Shown: piece after piece, positions 26,773 to 35,573 of the stretch
Layout: each line of letters opens with the position of its first letter
Numbering within the stretch: position 1 is the first letter of the stretch
Source: Adhaeretor mobilis
GTDB taxonomy: Bacteria > Planctomycetota > Planctomycetia > Pirellulales > Lacipirellulaceae
Length of the DNA stretch: 64,000 nt
NCBI RefSeq assembly: GCF_007741515.1
Contig: NZ_CP036263.1
Location: 3,893,178 to 3,957,177, forward strand
Direction: 5' to 3'
Position numbers and translations under genes: made by a program
Notes under the pieces: model-generated
Database searches by the model: none
What the model was told of the DNA's origin: nothing
Seen by the model: the letters and a program-made list of their open reading frames with translations, nothing else

Positions 26773-27165
26773 ATAACCTTGAATCTTGTAGGCTTTTGGA
26801 CCAATTCCGTGGCGACCCGACGCACCATGCGCTGTGTCACTGTGAATAGTTATCGAGATAGTTTGGGCAAGACTTGCGGGTAAATCGGATTATTCCGAAA
26901 AAAGCGAGACTAAGGCCTGCTAGCAGTCCTTCAGCAGGTAACGAGTCGAGAATTACGCAAAGGTCACCCCGAGGGGTACGCAAGCATTCGGGCTGGCGAT
27001 CCTCGATTGTATAAGCCGAGAGCCGAGGTAACTCGCCTCCGGGGCCAGTGTTCGTGAGACTATCTTGGATTTGCGGTAGGACTACGAAAAACCCCTCGCA
27101 GGCATAGAGCTTGCGAGGGGTCGGATGCGAAATTTCGGTCTCTTGCTTCGTAACTGTACGGGCTG
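26773..27165. other. Intergenic region between BON and lipoprotein genes
   Basis: A 393-base gap. The right part holds the terminator of the BON gene at 27091-27121 and the left part should hold the lipoprotein promoter. The open frame on the minus strand across it is an out-of-frame extension from the BON gene and not convincing as a gene. Confidence 0.5.
27091..27121 (-). terminator. Rho-independent terminator of the BON gene
   Basis: On the minus strand ACCCCTCGCA, an 11-base loop, and TGCGAGGGGT form a perfect 10-bp GC-rich stem, followed at once by TTTTTCG. It lies 45 bases past the BON gene stop. Sequence and position fit an intrinsic terminator well. Confidence 0.85.
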
Positions 27166-27942
27166 CTAGTGGCAGTCTTTGCAGTCCTTGAAGTCGAGAA
27201 ACCACCAACCGTCGTCCCATTCGAGTGTCACCTTGCGCCAGCCCAGCGGGACCTGCGGATAAGGATAGAACGGGCCGATGTAGGGCCAAGCGGAAGCAGA
27301 GTACTGCTTGGGATACGTCAGGGCCGCGTAGTTAGGGTTGGCAGCATAACTTGGCCAAGCGTAGTCGGGCATCTGTGGGTTTTCGTAATTCGTCTGGCCG
27401 CCACCAGGCATCGGTCCCATGGTGGTTTGACCCATTGGGGCTCCGCCCATTCCGCCACCGGGGGGGCAGTACTGGACAGGCTGAACTCCGCCCCCAGCAC
27501 GGCTGGCAAACGGACGAGGCATGTTGTTGCGTGGTGCCGCTTGGCGAGCCTGCATTGGGAGTGCTTGTGGCATGCCTACCGACTGCATCGCGGAGGTAGG
27601 CTGGATGTTGCTAGCTTGTTGGTGCTCAACAGTGTTCTCAGGGCTGCCGTTTCCTTGTCCGGTGATCTTCAAACGGTTGACCACTTTTTCGACACCGGCA
27701 CAGCGTATTGCTAGCTGTTCTGCAGTGGCTTTCTGCCGCGCGTCGGTCACGTTGCCTAGCAACCAGGCAACGCCATCCTGGTACTTCACGCCAACGCGAA
27801 AGTCTTCAAGCTGGCCGCTTCCCTTGATTGTTTCTGCAATCTTCTGTGCTGAGTTGCGATCTGCATCGGCATCGGCAACTGCCGGCGCGGCAACACACGC
27901 GAGTGTGGCAACCATCGCAAGGCTGAAAAATAGTTTTCGCAT
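27166..27942 (-). CDS. Exported BON-domain protein with glycine/proline/tyrosine-rich tail
   Basis: The chosen ATG at 27942 sits five bases after GGAGG and gives 258 residues with a signal peptide (KLFFSLAMVATLACVAAPAVA). A BON domain follows (about 25-95; FRVGVKYQDGVAWLLGNVTD and VNRLKI), a fold that contacts membranes or phospholipids. The rest is low-complexity: Gln/Pro/Met-rich, then Gly-rich, then repeated Tyr/Pro motifs (YPKQYSASAWPYIGPFYPYP). It ends in WWFLDFKDCKDCH, a small Cys/His cluster that could bind metal. A strong terminator follows, so it is the last or only gene of its transcript. Role unknown, probably envelope-related. Confidence 0.83.
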   Translation of the reverse strand: MRKLFFSLAMVATLACVAAPAVADADADRNSAQKIAETIKGSGQLEDFRVGVKYQDGVAWLLGNVTDARQKATAEQLAIRCAGVEKVVNRLKITGQGNGSPENTVEHQQASNIQPTSAMQSVGMPQALPMQARQAAPRNNMPRPFASRAGGGVQPVQYCPPGGGMGGAPMGQTTMGPMPGGGQTNYENPQMPDYAWPSYAANPNYAALTYPKQYSASAWPYIGPFYPYPQVPLGWRKVTLEWDDGWWFLDFKDCKDCH

Positions 27943-28232
27943 CATCCCCTCCAAGATAGGTCGAGCCACGTGTTTTTTCGGTCGCGAATCCCCTCGCAGC
28001 CGACGTGCACTCGTGTGCATGGCATAGTTTCGCGAAAAGACATGAGTCGTTCCGCAGGCAGTCGCAGCTCAGGCAGTTTGGACAATTGATCGTCCGCGTC
28101 GCGCAAGCAGGAACTACTCAGAAGAAAGGTTTCGGCAATCGAGAGTAGCGAGAAGGAGTATTTTTCCGATTTTGACGATGATTCTGCTCTGGATCGTAAA
28201 CTGCGCAGTTTAGGAATCCTGCCAGGCAGCAA

Positions 28233-28505
28233 TCAGTCGGTCGCGAATCGTTCCACACCGCCGAATTCGACCAGCACGGCAACGATCATTAGCCCCAAAG
28301 TTACGGCAGAAACCGTCCACAAGGGCCAACAGAATACGTGCCCTGCAAGTGTCGCTAGAGCGATGACTGCGAGCTTGAAGAGAAAGAACACCTGGCCCAA
28401 GGTTTCCAAACGGGAACCATTCGAAGCCCGAACTCCCCAAGCAGCAACCAGCCCCAGAGCATGGACAAGGAGCCAGAGAAGTTGCAGAGCGAGTTCAGAT
28501 TGCAT
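28233..28505 (-). CDS. Small membrane protein, hypothetical
   Basis: The 90-residue frame from the ATG at 28505 (12 residues longer if a GTG at 28541 is used) is strongly hydrophobic, with three likely membrane helices: LALQLLWLLVHALGLVAAWG, FFLFKLAVIALATLAGHVFC and TVSAVTLGLMIVAVLVEFGG. The hydrophobic segments with charged loops look like a real protein, but no family is recognised and neither start has a good ribosome-binding site. It lies alone between the BON gene and the thioredoxin-like gene on the same strand. Confidence 0.5.
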   Translation of the reverse strand: MQSELALQLLWLLVHALGLVAAWGVRASNGSRLETLGQVFFLFKLAVIALATLAGHVFCWPLWTVSAVTLGLMIVAVLVEFGGVERFATD

Positions 28506-28667
28506 GCTGGGCCGTAACAGAAAAGCAGGAAGAAGAAACACGAAATCACGCGGGGCTGCGGATCGTAGTGCAGCGATCAGCGTCAGTCAATCTGAATATC
28601 GATCCTTCTGATTCTGGCACGCTAGCCAGCTAGTTATCTTATTCTCGATGCTGGTTTCAAGCTGAGC

Positions 28668-30590
28668 CTACTTCATGACTTTCTTCAGCTCAGTCTCCAG
28701 TTCGGCTGCTTGCACGCTGCGATTGGAAACCTTTCCATTGGCGTCGACAACCATCATGAGCGGTAAGATGTTCACGCCCATCTCATTCGCCAATCGGCTA
28801 TCGAAGCCGCCCGATTCGTAGACTTGGGGCCACTTCAGCGGGTTTGATTTCAAGTACTGCTCGACTTCCTGACGTGTGTAGTCAAGATTCACGCCGATTA
28901 CCTCAAAGTTCTTGCCGCCAAACTTGCCGTACAAGTCCTTCAATACGGCATGCTCCGCCTTGCAAGACTTGTAGCTACTGATCCAGTACTGGATGACGAC
29001 CGGCTTACCTCGGAACATCTTCAAATCGATATCTCTACCATCGACGGTTTTCCCCTTCAGCGAAATTGCCTTCCCTTCGGACGTGAGACGAGTCATTGCC
29101 CCCTTGGCTTTACGAGCCTGTTGGCTGTTGGGGAAATTCTTGGCGAGCTGGTCGTACCACTCAAGAGACTCCTCCGTCTCACCGGAAATCTCGCTTGCCA
29201 TGGCCAGTTGCAAGAGTGCCTCGGCGGCGTGTTCGCTGGAGCCGTGCTTGTCGACAAAGGCTTCCAACTGCTTTAGCCAGGCAGAGTGCACCTTGGAGTA
29301 GTCTGCTTTCGGTGCTGCCAATGCCGCACCATAGTCTGCCTGCATACTGCGGAAGATGAAGTACGTTTGGATGTTTTTCGAGGCTTTTTCCTTGGCGAGA
29401 TGATCGACCCAGCGCTTTAGACGGTCCGCTCCCTCGGGGTAGTTGCGATCTTGTACTGAGGCGCTAAGCATGTCTGCCAATTGACGCAGCCACTGCTCCT
29501 TCTCTTCGCCAGGCGATGATTTCGCTACAAGTTCCTCAAGCACATCAGCCCTTTCAGCGATGAGCTTCTTCAAGCTCGTAGGCGAAGCGTTCCCCATGGC
29601 GACATCTAGTTTCTCCATTTTGACAAGGATTGCTTGCACTTCATCGCTAGCAGCCTCTCCTCCGCCAGCCATTTGTTGCGCTGCTCCGCCTCCGCCGGTA
29701 TCAAAGAAGATCGGTGCGGCAGCCTGCTGTGTAGACCCTATGGTTGGGCCGTCGATCAACTTCCACGAATCGTTCACGCGAACCATCGTACCGAGCTGCA
29801 GCTGCTCGTGCTTCTGGCCGTCGGAAACCATGGCCCATACGTTCTCATAGACCAGCAAGTCGCCTTTCAGCCCTAAGGTTCCGGCAGGCACCATGCCGGG
29901 GCGCATCCCACCGAAGTCGCTGAATGTGCTTTGTTTGCCCACGTCACCTGATTGGACCAGTGCCTTGAAAGCCCCCGCAGAGGAGCTGGCTCGTTTGCGA
30001 ATGCGGTTTGCTAGCGTTTTTGACATACCCAGTTCTTTGAGGTCCGCCTCGGTAATGAGCAATCGTGCGAACCGGGCTGGGTTTCTGCTGCGGGCCGCTT
30101 CGACCGCTTCCTCAGCGACTTCTTCTGGAGAAATGAGCTTCCAGGAATCGATGTTGCCGTCTTCATTCCTGTCGGATCCCCAACGAGAACCGGCCGTCTG
30201 GAACCAGCGATACTGGTCTGCTTTGCCGTTAAAATCGCCGTCAATGTCTCGGTAGACCTCCAGGCCATCGAGGAAGTAGCTCCAAGCATCCACGACATTA
30301 TCGCCGTTGGTGTCGGCAAATTGACGCAATACGTTGCCATTGGGCCCACGGACAACCCAGGCAGTCATGCCGTTGATTTTCTCTGCCTTGATAGCACACT
30401 TCTCGATGTCGGAACTTTCCGGAGTATCGTAATCCACCTGGTTTTGCACGGGCTTGAGCTTCAGGGCATCTGCCACCGAAGGGGCAGCTTGAGCGATACC
30501 CGCACAAAGGGCGAGCATGCCCAGAGCCACAGTTAGCTGGCAAACCGGTCGGCGGAGTATTCCAACCGCGTGAATAGTAGTCGCATTCAT
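28668..30590 (-). CDS. Exported thioredoxin-like (TlpA/redoxin) multidomain protein
   Basis: The 640-residue protein starts with a signal peptide (QLTVALGMLALCAGIAQA). Near residues 90-150 are three calcium-loop-like repeats, each with a DxNxD-type core and a following aromatic: DTNGDNVVDAWSYF, DIDGDFNGKADQYRWF and DRNEDGNIDSWKLI. A helical TPR-like middle follows (AEALLQLAMASEISGETEES; FPNSQQARKAKG). The C-terminal redoxin domain (about 505-640) has the TlpA pattern VVIQYWISSYKSCKAEHAVL and a cis-Pro region (NILPLMMVVDANGKV). The usual W-C-x-x-C is W-I-S-S-Y-K-S-C: only one cysteine is left, so normal disulfide exchange is unlikely. Confidence 0.85.
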   Translation of the reverse strand: MNATTIHAVGILRRPVCQLTVALGMLALCAGIAQAAPSVADALKLKPVQNQVDYDTPESSDIEKCAIKAEKINGMTAWVVRGPNGNVLRQFADTNGDNVVDAWSYFLDGLEVYRDIDGDFNGKADQYRWFQTAGSRWGSDRNEDGNIDSWKLISPEEVAEEAVEAARSRNPARFARLLITEADLKELGMSKTLANRIRKRASSSAGAFKALVQSGDVGKQSTFSDFGGMRPGMVPAGTLGLKGDLLVYENVWAMVSDGQKHEQLQLGTMVRVNDSWKLIDGPTIGSTQQAAAPIFFDTGGGGAAQQMAGGGEAASDEVQAILVKMEKLDVAMGNASPTSLKKLIAERADVLEELVAKSSPGEEKEQWLRQLADMLSASVQDRNYPEGADRLKRWVDHLAKEKASKNIQTYFIFRSMQADYGAALAAPKADYSKVHSAWLKQLEAFVDKHGSSEHAAEALLQLAMASEISGETEESLEWYDQLAKNFPNSQQARKAKGAMTRLTSEGKAISLKGKTVDGRDIDLKMFRGKPVVIQYWISSYKSCKAEHAVLKDLYGKFGGKNFEVIGVNLDYTRQEVEQYLKSNPLKWPQVYESGGFDSRLANEMGVNILPLMMVVDANGKVSNRSVQAAELETELKKVMK

Positions 30591-30952
30591 ATTATATCTC
30601 GTTCCCTGAATTCTCTATTTCCCAGCAAGAAGGCTTTTCTTCCCGGAAGAAAACCGTTTGCCGCCATTAAGGTGTTGAACCTCTCTTTATAGCGGTCCAC
30701 GTCGAACCGGGGCTAGTCCGATCCGCTCCTGTTAGCGTCAATCCCGCAGCAGGACGTGAAATCCCCTCGGCAAACTCCGCCCAGCTTGTGAGGCTTTGCG
30801 TCACCTGAGCCGGAGGCACGTTCGCTACTAGGAAAATCTGTAGGTAGCTCCTACCCGAGACCTGAAGCATCCCTGGAGGTGCGATAGGCGAACTCTCGGC
30901 TCGGAAATATTTCCACCAGAGAGTTATGAGCTACACTTTGACAACAGGGCCT
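30591..30952. other. Intergenic region upstream of the thioredoxin-like gene
   Basis: A 362-base gap that should contain the promoter of the minus-strand thioredoxin-like gene and, on the right, leads into the tRNA promoter. A 67-codon minus-strand frame at 30667-30870 has no family resemblance and no evident ribosome-binding site; I do not count it as a gene. Confidence 0.4.
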
Positions 30953-30980
30953 TTGACAGCAGAGCAAGGCTGCTTACAAT
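30953..30980 (+). promoter_or_regulatory. Sigma-70 promoter of the tRNA genes
   Basis: TTGACA at 30953-30958 and TACAAT at 30975-30980 are separated by 16 bases, close to the ideal housekeeping promoter. It lies about 40 bases upstream of tRNA-Ile and points toward both tRNAs. Confidence 0.7.
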
Positions 30981-31021
30981 ATGTGGCCCGTGTGAGAGAG
31001 ACGGCCTTGGCCGTCAAGCAC

Positions 31022-31095
31022 GGGCGTGTAGCTCAGTTGGTTAGAGCGCAGCCCTGATAAGGCTGAGGTCCCAAGTTCGAATCTTGGCACGCCCA
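31022..31095 (+). tRNA. tRNA-Ile(GAT)
   Basis: A 74-base cloverleaf: acceptor GGGCGTG/CACGCCC, D-arm GCTC...GAGC, anticodon stem CAGCC/GGCTG with loop CTGATAA (anticodon GAT), T-arm CCAAG-TTCGAAT-CTTGG, discriminator A. CCA is not encoded. Confidence 0.97.
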
Positions 31096-31109
31096 CTATT
31101 TACGCTATT

Positions 31110-31227
31110 AGCTGTTGGCGATTGGCTATTAGTTTGCATTTAACGGCGAAAGCCTTGTGGTAAGGTCACACCACCTGTAGATTGCCACCCTCAGTAGTTG
31201 ATAGCTAACAGCCAATGGCCAATAGCT
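31110..31227. repeat. Imperfect inverted repeat between the two tRNA genes
   Basis: The 23 bases at 31110-31132 and the reverse complement of 31205-31227 match at 20 of 23 positions (cores TGGCTATTAG and CTAACAGCCA). The arms lie 72 bases apart. They could form a hairpin in the tRNA precursor or belong to a dispersed intergenic repeat family. Confidence 0.65.
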
Positions 31228-31238
31228 AGCAGCCAATT

Positions 31239-31311
31239 GGGGCCGTAGCTCAACTGGGAGAGCGCCGGCTTTGCAAGCCGGAGGTTAGGGGTTCGATCCC
31301 CCTCGGCTCCA
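31239..31311 (+). tRNA. tRNA-Ala(TGC), integration target of the element
   Basis: A 73-base cloverleaf: acceptor GGGGCCG/CGGCTCC with one G-U pair, anticodon stem CCGGC/GCCGG with loop TTTGCAA (anticodon TGC), T-arm AGGGG-TTCGATC-CCCCT, discriminator A. Its 3' part, from the anticodon loop on, is repeated at 56401, which marks it as an integrase attachment site. The gene stays intact at the left end of the element. Confidence 0.97.
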
Positions 31312-31314
31312 CTT
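31270..31314 (+). repeat. attL: left 45-bp direct repeat in tRNA-Ala
   Basis: It starts with TTTGCAAGCC in the anticodon loop, runs through the T-arm and 3' end of tRNA-Ala and ends three bases past the gene. It is identical to 56401-56445; the bases on both sides differ. Confidence 0.93.
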
Positions 31315-31433
31315 TGGATTTTAGCCTGCAATCATAGGCTTTTCTGCTACCTGCCGATGTCGGCAGTGCGGCGTTTTCCGCCGAGCGCAAAGCGGTACAT
31401 ACCGGTTTGGCTCCTCTCATGGAGAACGCCCCT

Positions 31434-32699
31434 ATGCCGAAACTCTCAAACTCCCTCCCCAAGTACCGTAAGCACCGCGGTAGCGGACAGGCCGTAGTCA
31501 CTCTATCTGGGCGAGATTACTATCTAGGCCCGCACGGCACCAAAACTAGCAAGCTAGAGTACGACCGCCTGATTGCCGAATGGCTCTCCTCTGGTCGTTC
31601 GCCCGCCTTCGGAACTTCGCAGGACGACCTCTCTATCGCTGAGCTACTCGCGGCCTATCTCCGCTATGCAAAGGACTACTACGGGACTGGCCCCAAGAGT
31701 GAGTATTTCCACATGAGGCGTCTGGCTCAACTGATAGCCCGACTCTTCGGACGAACTTCTGCTGCTGAATTCGGCCCGCTTCGCTTCAAGGCAGTTCGAG
31801 ATGAATTGGTCAGTGGAGGGATCTCGCGGACCTACGCGAACTCATCCATGCGGAGAGTTGCCCGAATTTTCAAATGGGGGGCCGCTGAGGGGATCTTGCC
31901 ACCAAGCGTCCCACAATCTCTAGCAATGGTCCCTGGCTTGCGGAAGGGAAGAAGTGAAGCCCGAGAAACGGCTCCTGTTGGACCAGTTTCCCCTGAAGTC
32001 GTAGAAGCCACCTTAGCTGAGCTTCCAGAGACCATCGCTGACATGGTCCAGCTGCAACTCCTGACCGCTGCCAGGCCCAAGGAACTATGTGACCTCCGCC
32101 CCTGTGATCTCGACCGGTCTGGAGAGGTCTGGGTCTACAGACCAGCTTCGCACAAGACCGAACATCATGGGCGAGATCGGACGGTACTCATTGGGCCTCA
32201 AGGGCAGGGCATTCTGCTCAAGTATCTGGCCCGCGATCCTGAAACTTGCTGCTTTCGGCCCTGCGATAGTGAGGCTAAGCGGCTGGCTGCTGCTCATGCT
32301 TCCCGAGTCACTCCGTTATCGTGCGGAAACCGACCGGGTAGTAAAGCGAAGCGAAGAGGCAAACGTAAGCTGCTGAAACAGCCAGGGGAACGCTACTCAA
32401 CAGATGCCTACCGGCGAGCAATCCACAGAGCCTGTGATCGAGCATTCCCGCACCCAGAATTTAGCCAGAACCCAACAAATCAACTCACTACCGATGAGCT
32501 TGCAGAGCTTAAAGAATGGCAAGCCGCACATCGATGGTCGCCAAATCGTTTGCGTCATACAGCCGCCACGGAGATTCGACGAGAGTTTGGCTTAGAGGCT
32601 GCTCAAGTAATCCTTGGCCACAGCGCTGCGGATGTTACGCAGATCTATGCGGAACGTGATCTAGCGAAGGGTTTGGATGTCGCACGAAAAATAGGATGA
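31434..32699 (+). CDS. Tyrosine-type site-specific integrase
   Basis: I choose the ATG at 31434 (421 residues), which has GGAG nine bases upstream; upstream TTG and ATG codons are less well placed. An N-terminal arm and core-binding region (about 1-170) precedes the catalytic domain. The catalytic residues are visible: Arg in LTAARPKELCDLR, His and Arg in NRLRHTAATEIRR, His in VILGHSAADVT and the nucleophile Tyr in QIYAERD. It should cut and join the tRNA-Ala attachment sites that flank the element. The next gene starts inside its stop codon (ATGA overlap). Confidence 0.95.
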   Translation: MPKLSNSLPKYRKHRGSGQAVVTLSGRDYYLGPHGTKTSKLEYDRLIAEWLSSGRSPAFGTSQDDLSIAELLAAYLRYAKDYYGTGPKSEYFHMRRLAQLIARLFGRTSAAEFGPLRFKAVRDELVSGGISRTYANSSMRRVARIFKWGAAEGILPPSVPQSLAMVPGLRKGRSEARETAPVGPVSPEVVEATLAELPETIADMVQLQLLTAARPKELCDLRPCDLDRSGEVWVYRPASHKTEHHGRDRTVLIGPQGQGILLKYLARDPETCCFRPCDSEAKRLAAAHASRVTPLSCGNRPGSKAKRRGKRKLLKQPGERYSTDAYRRAIHRACDRAFPHPEFSQNPTNQLTTDELAELKEWQAAHRWSPNRLRHTAATEIRREFGLEAAQVILGHSAADVTQIYAERDLAKGLDVARKIG

Positions 32700-33517
32700 G
32701 GGTCTACACCACATCGAGACTCTACCACTACACCACTAGCCTCTCAGACCTTGCGAGTACTCACGTGAACCAAACTCAGCTCGAATATGACTGCCGCAAC
32801 AAGCTTGTTGAAGCATTCCATCAAATCGACGGATACCTTGTCATCATTGCAGAGCATCAAGAGTTTCTCGCCTACTCGCTTGAGAAACGCACAGACCTTT
32901 CGGTAAAAGGCAGTCTATTCGGTGACTTTGTTGGGATGTTGCGCTCACAAGAGAAGCATGATGAAGCGAAAGCTTTCGGTGAGCTAGTTAACGAAGTTCG
33001 CTTGGGACATCATTCTGTGCTTGAAGCGTTAGACGGGATGCCCAGCATCCTGGAAAAGAAATTATCGTCGCTAGCTGGAAAACCCTGGCGAGCTATGGTG
33101 CTGGCAGACGCAATCTATCGCATTGCGATCTGGGGGGAGTGCGATCCACACGAGGACTGGTCTGCCATTCGCCGTAACCTCTATCTGTATCAGCGTGATT
33201 TAGATGCCGTATTAGCTGATCCATTGGCTGACGGTCCGTTAGATATCGGCCAGTGGGTTCTAAACGGAGAGTTGCTTGAGGCAGAGATGGCCAACGCGTG
33301 CTGGAAAATGACTAAATTCCTATGGGATCAGCCCAACAAGCGTTCCAGCTTCGACGACCTAAAGCGGCCGGTCTACGACGATCCGGATCACGTTGCCGAT
33401 GAAAGCGCCTATGGCTCACTCCGCAGAAAGGCTAACCGCTATTTTTCAGTCAACGGAGTACCTTGGCGGGTGTCACTGAAACAGAACTTCGTACTGTTGA
33501 AGCCTCTAGATTCCTAG
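32696..33517 (+). CDS. Unknown protein coupled to the integrase
   Basis: The 273-residue protein starts in an ATGA overlap with the integrase stop codon, so the two are translated together. It has no signal peptide or membrane segment. It looks helical and acidic (LEYDCRNKLVEAFHQIDGYL; EAEMANACWKMTKFLWDQPN), with a charged C-terminus. I do not recognise a family. Its position suggests a role in element maintenance or recombination control, but nothing in the sequence shows this. Confidence 0.7.
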   Translation: MRVYTTSRLYHYTTSLSDLASTHVNQTQLEYDCRNKLVEAFHQIDGYLVIIAEHQEFLAYSLEKRTDLSVKGSLFGDFVGMLRSQEKHDEAKAFGELVNEVRLGHHSVLEALDGMPSILEKKLSSLAGKPWRAMVLADAIYRIAIWGECDPHEDWSAIRRNLYLYQRDLDAVLADPLADGPLDIGQWVLNGELLEAEMANACWKMTKFLWDQPNKRSSFDDLKRPVYDDPDHVADESAYGSLRRKANRYFSVNGVPWRVSLKQNFVLLKPLDS

Positions 33518-33542
33518 AAAAAGATCTCCGCAATTGAAAAAA

Positions 33543-33570
33543 GCCCGCGTTTGGCCCGCGTTTGGCCCGC
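33543..33570. repeat. Short tandem repeat, unit GCCCGCGTTTG
   Basis: Two full 11-base units (33543-33553, 33554-33564) and the start of a third lie just after the unknown gene and upstream of the DUF1580 gene. Such iterons can bind recombination or copy-control proteins, but two units may also be chance slippage. Confidence 0.5.
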
Positions 33571-33637
33571 CCAGATTGCGACACTTTGCAACAGATGGTC
33601 CAGATTTCCACTGATCCACTGACTGCGAGGTTTCATA

Positions 33638-33928
33638 GTGATCCAAGACGAAAAGCTATTCCCTCTCCCCACGGCCTACGAGAAGGCCACAGGGATACGC
33701 CCCCATCCCGCCACCTGCCATCGCCACAAAACCTGTGGCATCAAGGGCGTAAGGCTCGAAACGATCAAATGCGGCGGTCGTCGTTTCACCAGCGTCGAGG
33801 CGGTCCAGCGTTTCAACGCTGAGATAACCGCAGCCGCTGATGGAGGGCTACCCAAGCCACGCACTGAGCGGCAGCGTGTAACCGCCATCGAAAGAGCGGA
33901 ACGCGAGCTAGCAAGCGAGAACCTCTAA
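33638..33928 (+). CDS. DUF1580 protein (excisionase-like DNA-binding)
   Basis: The 96-residue frame starts with GTG at 33638, with GCGAGG seven bases upstream. It has the DUF1580 pattern: an N-terminal helix pair with RPHPATCHRHKTCGIKGVRL, then ETIKCGGRRFTSVEAVQRFN, which reads like a winged helix-turn-helix similar to MerR/excisionase domains. DUF1580 genes are known from planctomycetes, often near integrases. A role as recombination directionality factor for the neighbouring integrase is a reasonable inference. The C-terminal tail is basic. Confidence 0.8.
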   Translation: MIQDEKLFPLPTAYEKATGIRPHPATCHRHKTCGIKGVRLETIKCGGRRFTSVEAVQRFNAEITAAADGGLPKPRTERQRVTAIERAERELASENL

Positions 33929-34369
33929 GCAACTACCGGTCAGGCTCCCATCGCTTCAAACACTGAGGCGATGCGTGCCTGCTCGTTAGTCGAGCCGACC
34001 TGGGTCAAAGTCTCTACGGTCGTTAAACCTTGAGCCTGAGTACCTAGACGGACCAGTTGCCGTCTCTAAAATCACGCCGCCTGAGGGCTGGGCTTCTCGC
34101 TGTGGTCGTTAAGAGCGATGAGCTGCTATCAGTCGTGTTTCCGATCAGAAAGCCGGGATCACATCCGGTGAAGACTAAGGCCAGGACGGGTTCAGTACTA
34201 TAAATCGCTTGCACTGCCCACCGCCGCAACAAGCGCCTGAGGAGCTGCCGTCCGCACTTAGCGCGGAGACCAACTACGTGCCGACTTGATGGACCCTCAA
34301 CAAAGGGGCCCCCTCAGGGAAGGCGGGTGATATGCGCTGGCTCTAGGTTATTCGATGAGTCTATGAAAC
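33929..34369. other. Gap between DUF1580 gene and group II intron
   Basis: About 440 bases with no convincing gene. Short frames on both strands have no family resemblance or start signals. The area may hold decayed element DNA and the flanking exon of the intron. Confidence 0.4.
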
Positions 34370-35150
34370 TAGGCCAGGTGGCCCTGGGTGTTGCCACCCA
34401 GGGCTCCCACAGACCCGTACGTGCCCACATTAGAGCATACGGTTCCTCTCATGTTGGATTCGCCATACAGCTAAACGCTGCATGCCCGGAATGCTATCCT
34501 GAGCCGTGTCGTTAATACGTAATTCCAAGTTCGAAGCCTCGGACGTATTTCCCGACCCAGGGTCCAACATCAGGCACCCCCTTTCGGTTTTGCCTTCCCT
34601 CCACCGGGTCCTGCGGGACCAGTTCCCCGGCTTCATCAGTACTATGCGGGTGCTACGACATCCTACCGCCATCTCGCCGCACTTCGTTTCCTTCGCTTAG
34701 CGATACCTCGGCTGCACTCGTTATTTTCGTTCTCTGGCAGACGAGTGCACTGCCAGAGCCTGGAGTTGGTAACCCGGTAGCTCCAGCCGGGAATTGCCGA
34801 GGAGCAAAAAAGTAGGACTCTCCCAAGTTCCTGGGAAACCTCAGTTATCCGTTTGCACATGTTCCAAACCGACTCCGGCAGGACTGCTTGCGTCAAACCA
34901 TTACGACGCAGCAGCGTGGCCCTTGGTATGCAAAAAGCAAAGGCTCCCACGAAAGGCCTTTCGAAGCTCAATAGCATGGCTTTCGGATTCGCTGTGTACG
35001 CTTCGTGGAGTGAGTTACCTCAGTACCACGCAACACTCGCTTCCAGTTGCTGGTCAAGCTAAACTGGACGGGATTCTCACCCGCAAGGCTTCGATAAAAG
35101 GTTTCAAAGTTGTAATCTACATCTTATTCCCCTTTCCCAAGCTTTGCTTG
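34370..35150 (-). mobile_element. Group II intron lacking its reverse transcriptase ORF
   Basis: Read on the minus strand, the segment has features of bacterial group II introns. Near 35090-35050 lies a domain I block (ATCGAAGCC, GCGGGTGA, TTTAGCTTGACCAGCAACTG). Near 34700-34560 is the usual lead-in to the intron ORF (GGAGGGAAGGCAAAACCG). A 34-base domain V (34412-34445) and a domain VI hairpin close it. The ORF itself is reduced to a stub of about 80 codons, whereas a full intron-encoded protein has about 400 or more. The 5' end is uncertain (35100-35170) and the 3' end should be near 34370. It could move or splice only with a protein supplied in trans. Confidence 0.75.
34381..34445 (-). ncRNA. 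Group II intron domains V and VI
   Basis: Domain V is 34 bases with the arms GAACCGTATGC and GCACGTACGGGTC around a short loop; the common form begins GAGCCGTATGC, so one base of the usual catalytic AGC triad differs (G to A). Domain VI is a perfect 10-bp stem, GCCCTGGGTG/CACCCAGGGC, with a 4-base loop at 34381-34404. Confidence 0.75.
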
Positions 35151-35573
35151 ACGCAATCGCATCAGCTTTGCAATCTCATGCTTACGCTCCGCGCCTCAAA
35201 GAAATCATTGTCGGATTGCGTGCGAGGACGCCCGCCCAAACGTCGAAACATTTTTACGCAACTCCACTAGGAGGAGCGTCTTGGAGCGCAAGCTGAAATT
35301 GCTAAGTCGCACGGCTGAGGAACTCCTCGTGCAATTCGATCACTAGCTCGAAAGCCCAAGATGATTCAGCCTCTGGCAGGTATTAATTTGCGGAACTTGC
35401 AGCGGGCTTCGAACTTAACTGGCCCAATTAGCGACCAAGTATGATTGGCTACTCAAATTACAGATGGCTGACGTTGGCAAAACTTTGCTGTCATCAGAAT
35501 TGCCCTATCCGCCTCCTGCATACTTCTAGTGGCAGTTGGGATGTCATCGAAGTGACAGCAAGCCTACCCCCTC
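35151..35573. other. Gap between group II intron and insertion sequence
   Basis: About 420 bases. I see no gene; the short plus-strand frames overlap the antisense of the intron. The left part is probably the upstream exon of the intron. The insertion sequence's target site begins at 35574. Confidence 0.4.

Noticed and set aside
26837..27289. 150-residue minus-strand frame
   Set aside because: It is an out-of-frame reading of the BON gene end that continues across the terminator hairpin.
30667..30870. 67-residue minus-strand frame upstream of the tRNA genes
   Set aside because: No ribosome-binding site, no family resemblance, and it sits in a promoter-type gap.
33543..33570. Repeat considered as a CRISPR-like array
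   Set aside because: Units are adjacent with no spacers and there are only two and a half copies.
34430..34672. 81-residue minus-strand frame as an independent gene
   Set aside because: It is the stub of a group II intron ORF plus the intron tail; composition and position fit the intron, not a separate protein.
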